From CAYQVW01 sp964421245 (GTDB lineage Bacteria; Margulisbacteria; WOR-1; XYC2-FULL-46-14): a stretch of 19,062 nucleotides of DNA. The notes under the pieces are model-generated. The model did not search any database and had not been told where the DNA came from. It worked only from the letters and a program-made list of their open reading frames with translations. Numbering within the stretch: position 1 is the stretch's first letter; each line of letters starts with the position of its first letter. Below, piece after piece: positions 1 to 7,949 of this stretch. The translations under genes were made by a program, and so were the position numbers. Where the stretch lies: contig CAYQVW010000024.1 of NCBI GenBank assembly GCA_964421245.1, forward strand, positions 1 through 19,062. The letters run 5' to 3'.

Positions 1-84
1 GGGCATCATGGCAGTGGATTGATCAAAATCACGTCACTTTGAAATAAGGTGAAAAGTTGCACGAAAAATATATAGAGGACTCAA
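1..84. other. Left edge; possible tail of an upstream gene
   Basis: No complete gene fits here. Two plus-strand frames are open from the window edge and end at stops near 40-42 and 45-47, so this could be the last codons of an upstream gene, but I cannot choose a frame. The stretch also holds an ECF-like promoter motif, described separately, and runs into a hairpin terminator. Confidence 0.3.
40..75 (+). promoter_or_regulatory. ECF-sigma-like promoter motif, site 4
   Basis: TGAAAT (40-45), 16 bases, then CGA (62-64), followed by an AT-rich ATATATAG stretch. The spacing is identical to three sites upstream of minus-strand genes at the other end of the window, and the pattern resembles the TGAAAC-N16-CGTA type used by ECF sigma factors such as Bacillus SigW. 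A transcript from here would cross the hairpin at 85-117 before reaching the phosphohexomutase gene, so the hairpin could act as an attenuator. Alternatively the hairpin simply ends an upstream gene and this match is fortuitous. Confidence 0.4.
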
Positions 85-117
85 GAAGCCCTGGTTTTTG
101 CCAGGGTTTTTTTATTT
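85..117 (+). terminator. Intrinsic terminator or attenuator before the phosphohexomutase gene
   Basis: A six-pair GC-rich stem, CCCTGG (89-94) with CCAGGG (101-106), has a six-base loop and can be extended by A-T and G-T pairs. It is followed by a run of seven T and further T-rich sequence. It ends either an upstream transcript or a leader transcript begun at the site 40-75. Confidence 0.8.
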
Positions 118-155
118 TAGAAGAGTTCGAAATAATATAAAGGGGGAATTTAAAA

Positions 156-2105
156 ATGGTACAAGTTACAGCACCAGCATATACAAGGGCACAAGGAAAC
201 CTAATAAATCATGTTCATGGATTATCAACTGGAATAAATGCTTCTATTCCAGTTGGTCCAAATGAAAGAGGATTACTTGGATTACAATTGGACTTTGGAG
301 CAGAAAAGTTTACAAGACTTTTTGATTCAAAAGGAGATGTGAGTCAAGAAGTATTGGCCTTCCAAAACAGGCTACAAACTGATGAAAAATTTCGTTTACA
401 GATTCAGGCTGGTATTCCAGGATATGATATTCGAATCCAGGATGTTGAAGAAGCTTTTTGGGTATTGGTTGGTAGAGCATTTGCTAAATCTGTTGTTGAC
501 GACACTGAATCAAGAGATGGACACATCTTCCACCTAGGTCATGATGCTTTCCACGTCCGACATAATCGGGTTATTTCTATAATTGCAAAAACCCTAATTA
601 ATTCTGGAGTATGTGATAACGGCGGCGGAATTATTTATTATGGAATTCAAAGCGGCGGAACATTGAAACACTTGCCAATGTTACATACAGCGCAAACTAA
701 TACAGATAGAATACACTGGGGTAATTCAACTGTTAGTCACAAAACTCGTAAAGGATTAGCTGGGTTAAAGGCCGGGAAAAGTGGTAAAGTTCTCTCGGGT
801 GATGATTTAATGGCTGCTATTTTTGATGTTATGGTCAAAGGTGAATATCTTCCATTAAAGAAAGTAGACAATCCAGAAAACATGGTTGTAAACGTTGGAG
901 ATTTGAATCCTCTATTTATTGCAACCGCTCGAAGGAGTATTGAAGCAAGGACAACCATGCCAAAAGATACCCCATTAGACGAAACATTAGCAGGACGGGA
1001 ACTTAGAATGTCTCTAGACAGCAACCCACTTATTGCTAGAACAGCCGATATAGCTGAATCTTTAGGGGCGAAAGTAACTTTAATTAACACTAGAGGAATG
1101 TATAGAGGGGCAGTTGAACCGACCAGAGTATGCGATCCTAACGAAAAAGATCAATCAGTTTTGGATGATAAGTTGGATGCCGTTCCAGATCCGGATGATG
1201 ACCGATATGGATCCGTATCAGATGGTCGCATGATAAAAGGGACTGATCTATTGACTTTATTTGCTCACAATCTTGCAGTACACAATCCATTGGGGTTACA
1301 GATGGGAGCTGTGTCTGATATGCGTGCTAGTGTAGCCGCTACAATTTTGGGCAAAAACTTAACCGCAGCTGGCCATCCTATTGATGTAATTCCAGCAGCT
1401 CCTGGATATAACGAGTTTCACTATGCAACCGAAAAAGCATTGCGCGATGGTATTAATGTTGCTATTGAAGTGGAAGAAACCTCACACACAATGTGGAGAC
1501 CGTTCACCAGCAGGGCTTTTGGTGCTGTTCGTGATGTAATCGATCAAGGAGGAGATCACGCTTCTCTTTTTGGAATTGTATTGGAAGGAATTAGAAAATG
1601 GGAGTGGGAAGGTAGAAATCACTCACAACAATTAGATCATATCCTCAATACATTTAAAGTTCCCCCTACTGTTAAGACCGAACTAAAACCAATGGTAAAG
1701 AGGAGCCATGGAATGGCTAAGGTTAATGTTGCAACCGAAATTAAATTAATTGCGGACCAATATTTTGGAAACCTTCCTGGAGCTGTTGTTGAGGAGTTTG
1801 ATACTGGAGCTTTAATCTCCTTCCCAGGAATGAAAGCAGCAGTTTTAATTCGCCATTCAAAGAGCGGTTCTGGTTTTACTATCAGTAGAGAAGCTGTAGC
1901 AGGAGATGATAAGGCAGAAACATTAACCAGAAACCTTGGTGTTGCAATTATGGAAGAAGCGGTAAGAAGAGCAAGGATTAAGATGAAAGCCGAGCAACAT
2001 CCACTAGCTGATTTTGTATTCATGCAAAAAGATACAGCAGAGATTGCAGCTCAATTAGCAAACCCGGTCCAAGTAATTGAACATGCAGTAAGCTCAGTAG
2101 CATAA
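156..2105 (+). CDS. Divergent phosphohexomutase (phosphoglucomutase/phosphomannomutase superfamily)
   Basis: The 649-residue protein shows, in the right order, degenerate versions of all four phosphohexomutase active-site loops. These are the phosphoserine loop TVSHKT (192-197, Ser194 the likely phosphorylated residue), the metal loop DPDDDR (345-350), the sugar loop EVEETSH (438-444, compare GEESGH) and the phosphate loop RHSKSGSGF (566-574, compare RPSGTEP). Such enzymes interconvert hexose 1- and 6-phosphates through a phosphoserine in the cytoplasm. It is longer than the usual 450-580 residues, with about 130 residues before the first recognisable segment. The start is supported by GGGGG about 9 bases before ATG. 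The next gene is an isomerase-like protein with a matching leader, which suggests one glucose-1-P to fructose-6-P unit. Substrate is unknown; loss of activity is possible. Confidence 0.7.
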   Translation: MVQVTAPAYTRAQGNLINHVHGLSTGINASIPVGPNERGLLGLQLDFGAEKFTRLFDSKGDVSQEVLAFQNRLQTDEKFRLQIQAGIPGYDIRIQDVEEAFWVLVGRAFAKSVVDDTESRDGHIFHLGHDAFHVRHNRVISIIAKTLINSGVCDNGGGIIYYGIQSGGTLKHLPMLHTAQTNTDRIHWGNSTVSHKTRKGLAGLKAGKSGKVLSGDDLMAAIFDVMVKGEYLPLKKVDNPENMVVNVGDLNPLFIATARRSIEARTTMPKDTPLDETLAGRELRMSLDSNPLIARTADIAESLGAKVTLINTRGMYRGAVEPTRVCDPNEKDQSVLDDKLDAVPDPDDDRYGSVSDGRMIKGTDLLTLFAHNLAVHNPLGLQMGAVSDMRASVAATILGKNLTAAGHPIDVIPAAPGYNEFHYATEKALRDGINVAIEVEETSHTMWRPFTSRAFGAVRDVIDQGGDHASLFGIVLEGIRKWEWEGRNHSQQLDHILNTFKVPPTVKTELKPMVKRSHGMAKVNVATEIKLIADQYFGNLPGAVVEEFDTGALISFPGMKAAVLIRHSKSGSGFTISREAVAGDDKAETLTRNLGVAIMEEAVRRARIKMKAEQHPLADFVFMQKDTAEIAAQLANPVQVIEHAVSSVA

Positions 2106-2114
2106 CTTTCACTT

Positions 2115-2146
2115 CCCTCCCCTCTACCATAAGGTATTCGGGAGGG
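2115..2146 (+). promoter_or_regulatory. Intergenic hairpin between mutase and isomerase genes
   Basis: CCCTCCC (2115-2121) pairs fully with GGGAGGG (2140-2146). Inside, after a small internal loop, TACC pairs with GGTA around an ATAA loop. No T-run follows, so it is not a classical terminator. It may stabilise or process the message between the two genes, or act as a weak terminator. Confidence 0.55.
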
Positions 2147-2179
2147 TGTGGATTATAAAAAAATAAGGGGGATTTTAAA

Positions 2180-3838
2180 ATGGCAGGAATGCAAATGGTT
2201 CGTGGTGTTCAGGTTAGTCAATCAACAGTTGAGTTGGTTCAGAATATGTCCAAAACTGGAAAAGGTGCACCTTCACCAACGGATATAACAAGAGCCATTG
2301 TAGGTCAAGAAAACTTCGCTGGTTTCTATACAGAAGTAGCGGCTCTTCACGGTGAATACCCCAAAGAAGTTGATGCCCTATCAAGACACATTCTTGGAAT
2401 TGATAATCCAGGGTTCAGAGCAACTAATCTAGTAGAAACTCATTTCGATGGTGCAATACGCGGTCCAGGAAATGCTCAAGGTATAATTTCAAAAGAAAGC
2501 ATTTATGGCCAACAAGGAAAAATGCTAGAGGCAATGAGGGGATTTCAAAAATTTGCTGCTGATAAGAAAATATCTTGGCCCACTTCACCATTTGAAGACT
2601 CTACTAATATCCCCGGACTTGTTGATAGTGATTTAACAGATGTACTTACTCATGGAAGAGATATATATGCAAGATTCAAAGGCAATGTAATGGCCTTAGG
2701 GGTTGGAGGATCTTCTAATGGACCTAGAGTAATTACAGGTGCTTTTCAACTTGAGCAAGCCCAACATGGTGGATTTACCTTTGCAAGTGATCATATAAGA
2801 AATACTGTAGTTAAATTTATCAGGGGTAAAAGAATATCAGACATTGGACATATATTTGTAACTAGTCTTTCCGGGACAACATCAGAAACATTATCTAATC
2901 TATTGATTGCATTAGAGGAGCTTAAAAAAGCTGGTGTTCCAGAAAATCAATATAAGAATTTTATTACCGTTGAAACCGGAGAAGAATCAAGTGTTTTAAG
3001 GTCTATTGCTGATGTATACGGATTAAAAATATTTTACTGTAAACCAAATGAAGGAGGACGTTTCTCAATTTGGACAGTTATTGGAACACTTTGGGCTGAA
3101 GCTAATGGAATTGATTCTTCTGAAGCAAAAGCTGGAGCAATGCTAGCACAGTATAGAATTTTAATGGAAAACATTCGTCAAAATCCATCAATGATGCAGG
3201 CAGCAATTGCCTCTGAAGCATGGAAACAAGGCATATCTCTTTATCAATATTTACTATTTGATGAGAGATTGGCTAATTTAGGGGACTTCTTGGGACAAGC
3301 ATGGGGCGAGAGCGTTGAAGAAATGGGCTTTGGCCTTAGGGTTAGAGTAGACGTTTGCGCAAATTGGCAACATATTGCTGCAAATGGATTACTTGGAGTT
3401 CCAGAAGGAGTTATGGCTCAAATGTTCTGGGTAAAACATTCTAACAATCCTATTATTTTACCAATTCCTGATGAATTAAAGAATATTAAACTAGGTAATG
3501 GAACATTGGGTGATTTAGAAGGCAAAAATATGGACGATTATCAGGAAGTTGCAGTTAAAGGTGGATGGGCAAGCTTTGTTGGAAGAGGAATTCCAACAAC
3601 TCTAACCACAGTTGATAGGATCACTCCTTTTTCTGTTGGACAGCTAACTCAAGAAACCTTCGGAATGGTAGGTTTCTACGGTGGATCAAATAGATTAGAA
3701 CTAGAAACCTACTTACAAAAATGGGTTGTTATGCATAAAGCACTCGGCCGTGGTGAAACAGAAAGTATTAGCAATATGCCTAATGGACAGGAATGCGGCG
3801 ACGCAATGCACTATTTTCAACAAAAATTTGGAAGTTAA
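2180..3838 (+). CDS. Divergent phosphoglucose-isomerase-like SIS-domain protein
   Basis: This 552-residue protein has the fold signatures of glucose-6-phosphate isomerase in order: GVGGSSNGPR (174-183), SLSGTTSET (229-237, sugar-phosphate loop), GGRFS (292-296), a QAWGES segment (373-378) and a C-terminal TPFSVGQL block (482-489) ending in WVVMHK with Lys520, which may align with the catalytic lysine of WGVELGK. The layout resembles the isomerase part of transaldolase-isomerase fusions more than the enzyme encoded at 4688-5968. Known role of the family: glucose-6-P to fructose-6-P. The second catalytic motif is altered, so the reaction is inferred and another aldose/ketose phosphate is possible. 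AAGGGGG lies 7 bases before ATG, in a leader nearly identical to that of the preceding gene. Confidence 0.65.
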   Translation: MAGMQMVRGVQVSQSTVELVQNMSKTGKGAPSPTDITRAIVGQENFAGFYTEVAALHGEYPKEVDALSRHILGIDNPGFRATNLVETHFDGAIRGPGNAQGIISKESIYGQQGKMLEAMRGFQKFAADKKISWPTSPFEDSTNIPGLVDSDLTDVLTHGRDIYARFKGNVMALGVGGSSNGPRVITGAFQLEQAQHGGFTFASDHIRNTVVKFIRGKRISDIGHIFVTSLSGTTSETLSNLLIALEELKKAGVPENQYKNFITVETGEESSVLRSIADVYGLKIFYCKPNEGGRFSIWTVIGTLWAEANGIDSSEAKAGAMLAQYRILMENIRQNPSMMQAAIASEAWKQGISLYQYLLFDERLANLGDFLGQAWGESVEEMGFGLRVRVDVCANWQHIAANGLLGVPEGVMAQMFWVKHSNNPIILPIPDELKNIKLGNGTLGDLEGKNMDDYQEVAVKGGWASFVGRGIPTTLTTVDRITPFSVGQLTQETFGMVGFYGGSNRLELETYLQKWVVMHKALGRGETESISNMPNGQECGDAMHYFQQKFGS

Positions 3839-3851
3839 AGAATAGTTTTTT

Positions 3852-3889
3852 AAACCGGACTTCATTATTTTTGAAGTCCGGTTTTTTTT
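3852..3889 (+). terminator. Strong intrinsic terminator after the isomerase-like gene
   Basis: A perfect 13-base-pair stem, AAACCGGACTTCA (3852-3864) with its complement (3872-3884), has a seven-base loop and runs directly into an eight-base T-tract. It lies 13 bases after the stop codon. Confidence 0.95.
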
Positions 3890-3899
3890 ATGTTAAAAT
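3871..3899 (+). promoter_or_regulatory. Promoter embedded in the terminator, for the MNT-HEPN-gpi transcript
   Basis: TTGAAG (3871-3876) lies 17 bases before an extended -10 element, TGT followed by TAAAAT (3894-3899). Transcription would begin about 7-9 bases later, at or next to the ATG at 3908, giving an essentially leaderless message. The -35 box is formed by the right arm of the terminator stem. No Shine-Dalgarno sequence precedes the ATG, which fits leaderless initiation. Confidence 0.5.
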
Positions 3900-3907
3900 T
3901 AGCTATC

Positions 3908-4282
3908 ATGAAAGAAAAACTCATAAAATACTTTTCTAAACAAAAAAAAGTAAAAATGGCTTTTTTATATGGATCTTACGCAACAAATACCCCCCTATTT
4001 GACTCAGATGTTGATGTCGCCGTATATATGGAAGATGGATTTAGCAAAAAAGATATCGATTCTATCTGGAATGAGTTAATATTTCTTACCAAAAAAGATG
4101 TTGAACTTTTAGTTCTAAATGATGCAAAAGAAGCAATTTCCTGGTCTGCAATCAGAGGAATCCCGCTTGTAATAAAAGATCAGGGATTCTATACTAAATA
4201 TATGCTCTCAGTCTCATTTGATGCCATGAACCTAAATGAAGATCTGGAAGACATTTGGAGGATGAAAAATGCACGCAACTAA
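3908..4282 (+). CDS. MNT-type nucleotidyltransferase (antitoxin of a MntA/HepT-like pair)
   Basis: A small nucleotidyltransferase with the family signature GSYATNTPLFDSDVDVAV: the GS motif, then alternating aspartates D-x-D-x-D that bind metal and nucleotide. In MntA-HepT systems this enzyme inactivates its partner HEPN RNase by adding AMP units to a tyrosine. I chose ATG 3908 (124 residues) over ATG 3890 because 3890 lies in the T-tract of the preceding terminator, and a promoter -10 box lies 8 bases before 3908. The last 14 bases overlap the HEPN gene. Confidence 0.85.
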   Translation: MKEKLIKYFSKQKKVKMAFLYGSYATNTPLFDSDVDVAVYMEDGFSKKDIDSIWNELIFLTKKDVELLVLNDAKEAISWSAIRGIPLVIKDQGFYTKYMLSVSFDAMNLNEDLEDIWRMKNARN

Positions 4283-4688
4283 TCGGATAAGACTAATGCA
4301 AATAATTGATTTTGCCAAAGCAGAACTCAAAGATTTAGAAACATACAAAAATCTTGATTATAACAAGTACAAAGAAGATAAAAACACCCGACGCATTGTT
4401 GACCGAATCATTGAAAACGTTATCAATGCCCTTATCGATATCTCAAAAATCATAATTTCTGAGAAAAAAATCGAGATGCCGGACAGTTATGCCGGAATTA
4501 TGGAAGAAATTTCCTCTGTCTTAAAACTAAATGATCAACAAAAAACGGAACTAATTCAGGTTTCTAAATTAAGAAACATCTTAGCCCACGAATATATGGA
4601 TATTAAATTTGAGAAGGTTAAAAACTTCATTTCAAATAATAGAAAGGCTGTTGAGCTGGCAATGAAAAAAGCCAGTAAATTACTTTGA
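4269..4688 (+). CDS. HEPN-domain RNase toxin (HepT/DUF86 family)
   Basis: A 139-residue all-helical protein with the HEPN catalytic motif R-x4-H-x-Y as RNILAHEY (Arg102, His107, Tyr109). In studied HepT proteins Arg and His carry out RNA cleavage, and the tyrosine is the AMPylation target of the partner MNT enzyme. All three residues are intact, so the toxin is probably active. GGAGG (4257-4261) sits 7 bases before the ATG inside the end of the MNT gene, so the two are translated together. The stop codon overlaps the start of gpi. Confidence 0.88.
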   Translation: MHATNRIRLMQIIDFAKAELKDLETYKNLDYNKYKEDKNTRRIVDRIIENVINALIDISKIIISEKKIEMPDSYAGIMEEISSVLKLNDQQKTELIQVSKLRNILAHEYMDIKFEKVKNFISNNRKAVELAMKKASKLL

Positions 4689-5968
4689 TGCAACAAATCA
4701 AACTTGATTACCAACAATTTATAGACCAAAAGGAATTAGAAAAATATTCAAAGAATGTAGAAGCATGCCATGGCATGCTTTTGAGCAGCCAAAATTCCAT
4801 CATAAAAGACAAAGAAGTCGTTATGACCGGTTGGAAGACCGAAAGCCCATATGTTTCAGACGATGTATTAGATGAAATTCAAGCTACTGCAAAAGATTTT
4901 GCAAGTAAAATAGATGATTTTGTTTCTGCAGGCATTGGTGGATCATTTTTAGGAATCCAAGCAACCATTGAAGCAGTAAAAGGCAGCCTATCACTTCTTA
5001 ACCTCCTACCCTCTTTCAAACCACGCTTCTTCTTCCTAGGAAACCACATGGACCCGGAATATACTGCTAAAGTCCTTGAGATTATAAAAGATAGAAAAAT
5101 CGGTGTAAATGTTATCTCAAAATCCGGCGGTACAGTTGAACCAGCAATTGCCTTTGCAATTGTTAAAGATCTAGCAAAAGGAAAAATCGTTGCAACAACT
5201 GATAAATCAAAAGGCGCATTAAAAGAACTAGCTAATAAAGAAGGATACAAAACCTATGTCGTACCTAATAATGTCGGCGGAAGATACTCGGTCACCTGCC
5301 CGGTTGGCCTATTCGGCTTAGCTGTTGCTGGAATTGATCTTAAAGAATTCATCGCTGGTGCTCGATTTGCCGAAGAACAAACCAGAAAAAATCCTTTTAA
5401 TAAAAACATAGCAATGCTGCGCGCTGTTATGCGTTACATTGCATATTCCAAATGGAATAAAAAGATTGAAGTTGTATCAACAGGAGATTATAATTTGCGC
5501 AGCGTTACAGCCTGGATGCAGCAATTAGGCCCAGAAACAGAAGGAAAAGATGGAAAAGGACTCTGGATCTCTCCTGAATTCTATACTCAAGACGCTCATG
5601 CTAACGGTCAGATGATCCAACAAGGCGAAAGAAATATGATCGAGACCTTCTTAATTGTTGAAAATCCGGCCAAAGATGTAACTATCTCTGCCAAAGGAAC
5701 TCCAGTCGAATATTTAGACGGTAAAAAGCTCTCTTTTGCCAACAAAGCCTTTGTAGAAGGTCTGCGTGATGCCCATCATCAAGGCGGAGTCCCTACTATG
5801 AGCTACGTCTTTCCAAAATTAGATGCCTTTACAATCGGCCAATTTTATCAATTAGAGATGAATACTATCGCTCTAGGCGGACTAATACTTGGAATAAACC
5901 CCTTTATTCAACCCGGTGTTCAATTATATAAAGATGTTGCAAATAAGAAGAGTGGAAAACCAAATTGA
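4688..5968 (+). CDS. pgi: Glucose-6-phosphate isomerase
   Basis: A conventional isomerase of the shorter, roughly 430-450-residue class found in many Gram-positive and deep-branching bacteria. It interconverts glucose-6-P and fructose-6-P in glycolysis and gluconeogenesis. Numbering the ATG-started 426-residue protein, motifs are GIGGSFLG (82-89), the SKSGGTVEP loop (144-152), GGRYS (197-201), the PETEGKDGKG segment with a catalytic glutamate (282-291) and the C-terminal QPGVQLYK with the catalytic lysine. An in-frame TTG lies at 4685, but ATG 4688 shares its A with the HEPN stop (TGATG). With no Shine-Dalgarno sequence visible, this suggests translational coupling to the toxin gene. Codons about 21-30 contain the palindromic repeat 4754-4780. 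Confidence 0.93.
   Translation: MQQIKLDYQQFIDQKELEKYSKNVEACHGMLLSSQNSIIKDKEVVMTGWKTESPYVSDDVLDEIQATAKDFASKIDDFVSAGIGGSFLGIQATIEAVKGSLSLLNLLPSFKPRFFFLGNHMDPEYTAKVLEIIKDRKIGVNVISKSGGTVEPAIAFAIVKDLAKGKIVATTDKSKGALKELANKEGYKTYVVPNNVGGRYSVTCPVGLFGLAVAGIDLKEFIAGARFAEEQTRKNPFNKNIAMLRAVMRYIAYSKWNKKIEVVSTGDYNLRSVTAWMQQLGPETEGKDGKGLWISPEFYTQDAHANGQMIQQGERNMIETFLIVENPAKDVTISAKGTPVEYLDGKKLSFANKAFVEGLRDAHHQGGVPTMSYVFPKLDAFTIGQFYQLEMNTIALGGLILGINPFIQPGVQLYKDVANKKSGKPN
4754..4780 (+). repeat. Coding palindromic repeat, copy in gpi
   Basis: A leading AATGTAG is followed by the perfect 20-base palindrome AAGCATGCCATGGCATGCTT. It encodes the peptide NVEACHGML and matches the ligA copy (7172-7199, minus strand) at 21 of 27 bases. 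The six differences are three compensating base-pair changes. It does not clearly lengthen the isomerase relative to its family, so it may have replaced rather than added codons. Confidence 0.75.
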
Positions 5969-5974
5969 ATCATG

Positions 5975-6002
5975 GAAACCGCGACGTTTAGTCGCAGGTT
6001 TC
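5975..6002. terminator. Hairpin between convergent gpi and ligA
   Basis: GAAACC-GCGAC (5975-5985) pairs with GTCGC-GGTTTC (5991-6002), with one bulged A and a five-base loop. It fills the 34-base gap between two converging genes and could stop both transcripts. Neither side has a T-run, so it is at most a weak intrinsic terminator. Confidence 0.55.
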
Positions 6003-7949
6003 TCATCCCTTAGCTAATTTAATAAACTCTTTTTCTGAAAGAACTTTAACACCAAGCTTCACAGCCTTATCATGTTTTGATCCAGGATCAGTACCAGCAA
6101 CTACATAATCGGTATTTTTTGATACAGATGAAGATGGATGGCCACCAAGATTACGGACTAATTCTTCAGCCTCTGATCTGGTAATAGTCTCAAGTCCGCC
6201 AGTAAAGACAAAGGTCTTCCCCTTAAGTGGTTTTGGACCTTTTTGCCTTTTTGCCTCTGTATTTAGCCCATAGCCTTTCAGCCTCTCAACAAGTTCTTGA
6301 TTCTCTTTCTCAGAAAAGAAATGTTCAATTGAATGGGCAACTTTTGGTCCAACCCCTGGAATACTTTCAAGCTCCCCTGGGTGCTGTGCAATAAGAGACG
6401 CTGTATTTTTACCAACTAATCTAATACCCAACGCATATAATAGACGATCATAAGGACGGCTCTTACTCTTTTCGATTGATTCAAGTAAGTTATCTGCAGA
6501 TTTTTCTGCAAAACGTTCGAGTTTTAATAATTCTTCTTTCTTTAAACTATATAAATCGGCTACATCCTTTATTAATTTAGCCTCAACCAACTGATCCACT
6601 ATTGCCGGCCCTAAATGCTCTATATCCATCGCTAGACGGGTTGCAAAGTGACGAATACGCTCTTTTACCTGCGCTGGACAAGAAGCGTTAATACAACGCG
6701 TTATTGCCTCTCCCTCCGGCCTATAAAGCTCTCCATCACAAATTGGACATACTTTTGGCATAATGAATTTTTTAGAATCAGCACCTTTCTTAACAACTTT
6801 TACTATCTCCGGTATTACATCTCCTGCCCTTTGAACTATAACCTGATCGGAAATCCCTATCCCCTTTCTCTTTATCTCGTCTTCATTATGCAAAGTTGCC
6901 CGTTTAACAATAACTCCAGCTAAATTTATTGGCTTTAAATAAGCAACCGGAGTAATTGCACCAGTTCTACCAACCTGAACTTTTATATCTTCAATAACAG
7001 TTTTTGCTTGAATTGGTGGAAACTTATAGGCAATGGCCCAGCGAGGAGCACGTGAGGTCGCGCCTAATTCTTTTTGATCGGCTAAACTATTTACTTTAAT
7101 TACAATTCCATCAATTTCATAATCTAATTTATCGCGTTGTGATTGCCATTTCGAAATAAATTTTTTCACCTGAGACATTCCATGGAATGTCTCTACATTT
7201 TGATTGATTTTGAATCCTTGGTTTTTCAAATAATTTAAAACATTAAAATGCGTTTTTTTTTGAATATCACCATAATAAACCCAAATACTTAATGGCCGTT
7301 TGGCTGTAATTTGATAATCGAGTTGACGCAAGGACCCCGCTGCTGCGTTTCTGGGGTTGGCAAAGCGAGCCTCACCAGCCTCTTCCCGTTCTTGATTGTG
7401 TTTTAAAAAATCACTGTATGGAAGATAGACTTCTCCCCGAACTTCACCACTAAAACTATCAACCTTTTGTGGAATATCTTTTATTGTCTTTAAATTAAGT
7501 GTAATATTTTCTCCGGTTGTTCCATCCCCCCTGGTTGCCCCCTGCATAAACTTTCCATCTCTATATGTTAAAACAACAGCTAGACCATCAATTTTTAATT
7601 CGCAAACATATTCTATTTCATCTTTACCCAAAGCCTTTCTAACTCTTTCATCAAAGGCCTCAAGTTCTTCAATATTCATGGCATTATCTAATGATTGAAG
7701 CTTTGCTTTATGTTTAATTGTTTCAAACTTTTTTAACGGAGGAGCTCCTACTCTTTTGGTTGGAGAATCGGCTTTGGCTAAATCGGGGAATTCTTTTTCA
7801 AATTTTTTTAATTCACGGAAGAGTTTGTCATACTCTGAATCAGAAATTTCCGGCGCATCCTTGGCATAATAGAGCTCATTATGATGCAATACTTGCCCAG
7901 TTAAATCTTTTATCTTCTTCCTAGCTTCTGATTTGTTCACTTTCCTCAC
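6003..7949 (-). CDS. ligA: NAD-dependent DNA ligase
   Basis: The 648-residue protein has the full LigA layout: N-terminal Ia domain, adenylation domain with active-site Lys119 in ELKIDG, RGDG (140-143), OB fold, four-cysteine zinc finger (Cys401, 404, 419, 424), helix-hairpin-helix region and a C-terminal BRCT domain from about residue 574. It joins nicks during replication and repair using NAD. Translation starts at GTG 7949, whose GTGA overlaps the truB stop, so it is coupled to truB and ends the nusA operon. Residues 251-259 (NVETFHGMS) are encoded by a palindromic repeat shared with gpi. Its place after truB is not the common arrangement. Confidence 0.97.
   Translation of the reverse strand: MRKVNKSEARKKIKDLTGQVLHHNELYYAKDAPEISDSEYDKLFRELKKFEKEFPDLAKADSPTKRVGAPPLKKFETIKHKAKLQSLDNAMNIEELEAFDERVRKALGKDEIEYVCELKIDGLAVVLTYRDGKFMQGATRGDGTTGENITLNLKTIKDIPQKVDSFSGEVRGEVYLPYSDFLKHNQEREEAGEARFANPRNAAAGSLRQLDYQITAKRPLSIWVYYGDIQKKTHFNVLNYLKNQGFKINQNVETFHGMSQVKKFISKWQSQRDKLDYEIDGIVIKVNSLADQKELGATSRAPRWAIAYKFPPIQAKTVIEDIKVQVGRTGAITPVAYLKPINLAGVIVKRATLHNEDEIKRKGIGISDQVIVQRAGDVIPEIVKVVKKGADSKKFIMPKVCPICDGELYRPEGEAITRCINASCPAQVKERIRHFATRLAMDIEHLGPAIVDQLVEAKLIKDVADLYSLKKEELLKLERFAEKSADNLLESIEKSKSRPYDRLLYALGIRLVGKNTASLIAQHPGELESIPGVGPKVAHSIEHFFSEKENQELVERLKGYGLNTEAKRQKGPKPLKGKTFVFTGGLETITRSEAEELVRNLGGHPSSSVSKNTDYVVAGTDPGSKHDKAVKLGVKVLSEKEFIKLAKG
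7172..7199 (-). repeat. Coding palindromic repeat, copy in ligA
   Basis: Positions 7172-7193 form a perfect 22-base palindrome centred on CCATGG; a flanking TACATT extends the similarity to the gpi copy. Read in the gene direction it begins AATGTAGAGACATTCC and encodes NVETFHGMS, the counterpart of NVEACHGML in gpi. From memory, GTAGAGACG-type palindromes with this layout recur in cyanobacterial genomes; I could not verify this. Confidence 0.75.

Noticed and set aside
1704..1718. AGCCAT-GGA-ATGGCT as a third copy of the coding palindrome
   Set aside because: Only six paired bases with a three-base gap and no flanking AATGTAG; within chance expectation.
3890..3907. Upstream ATG for the MNT gene
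   Set aside because: It lies in the terminator T-tract and overlaps the predicted -10 region; the extra residues are not part of the family pattern.
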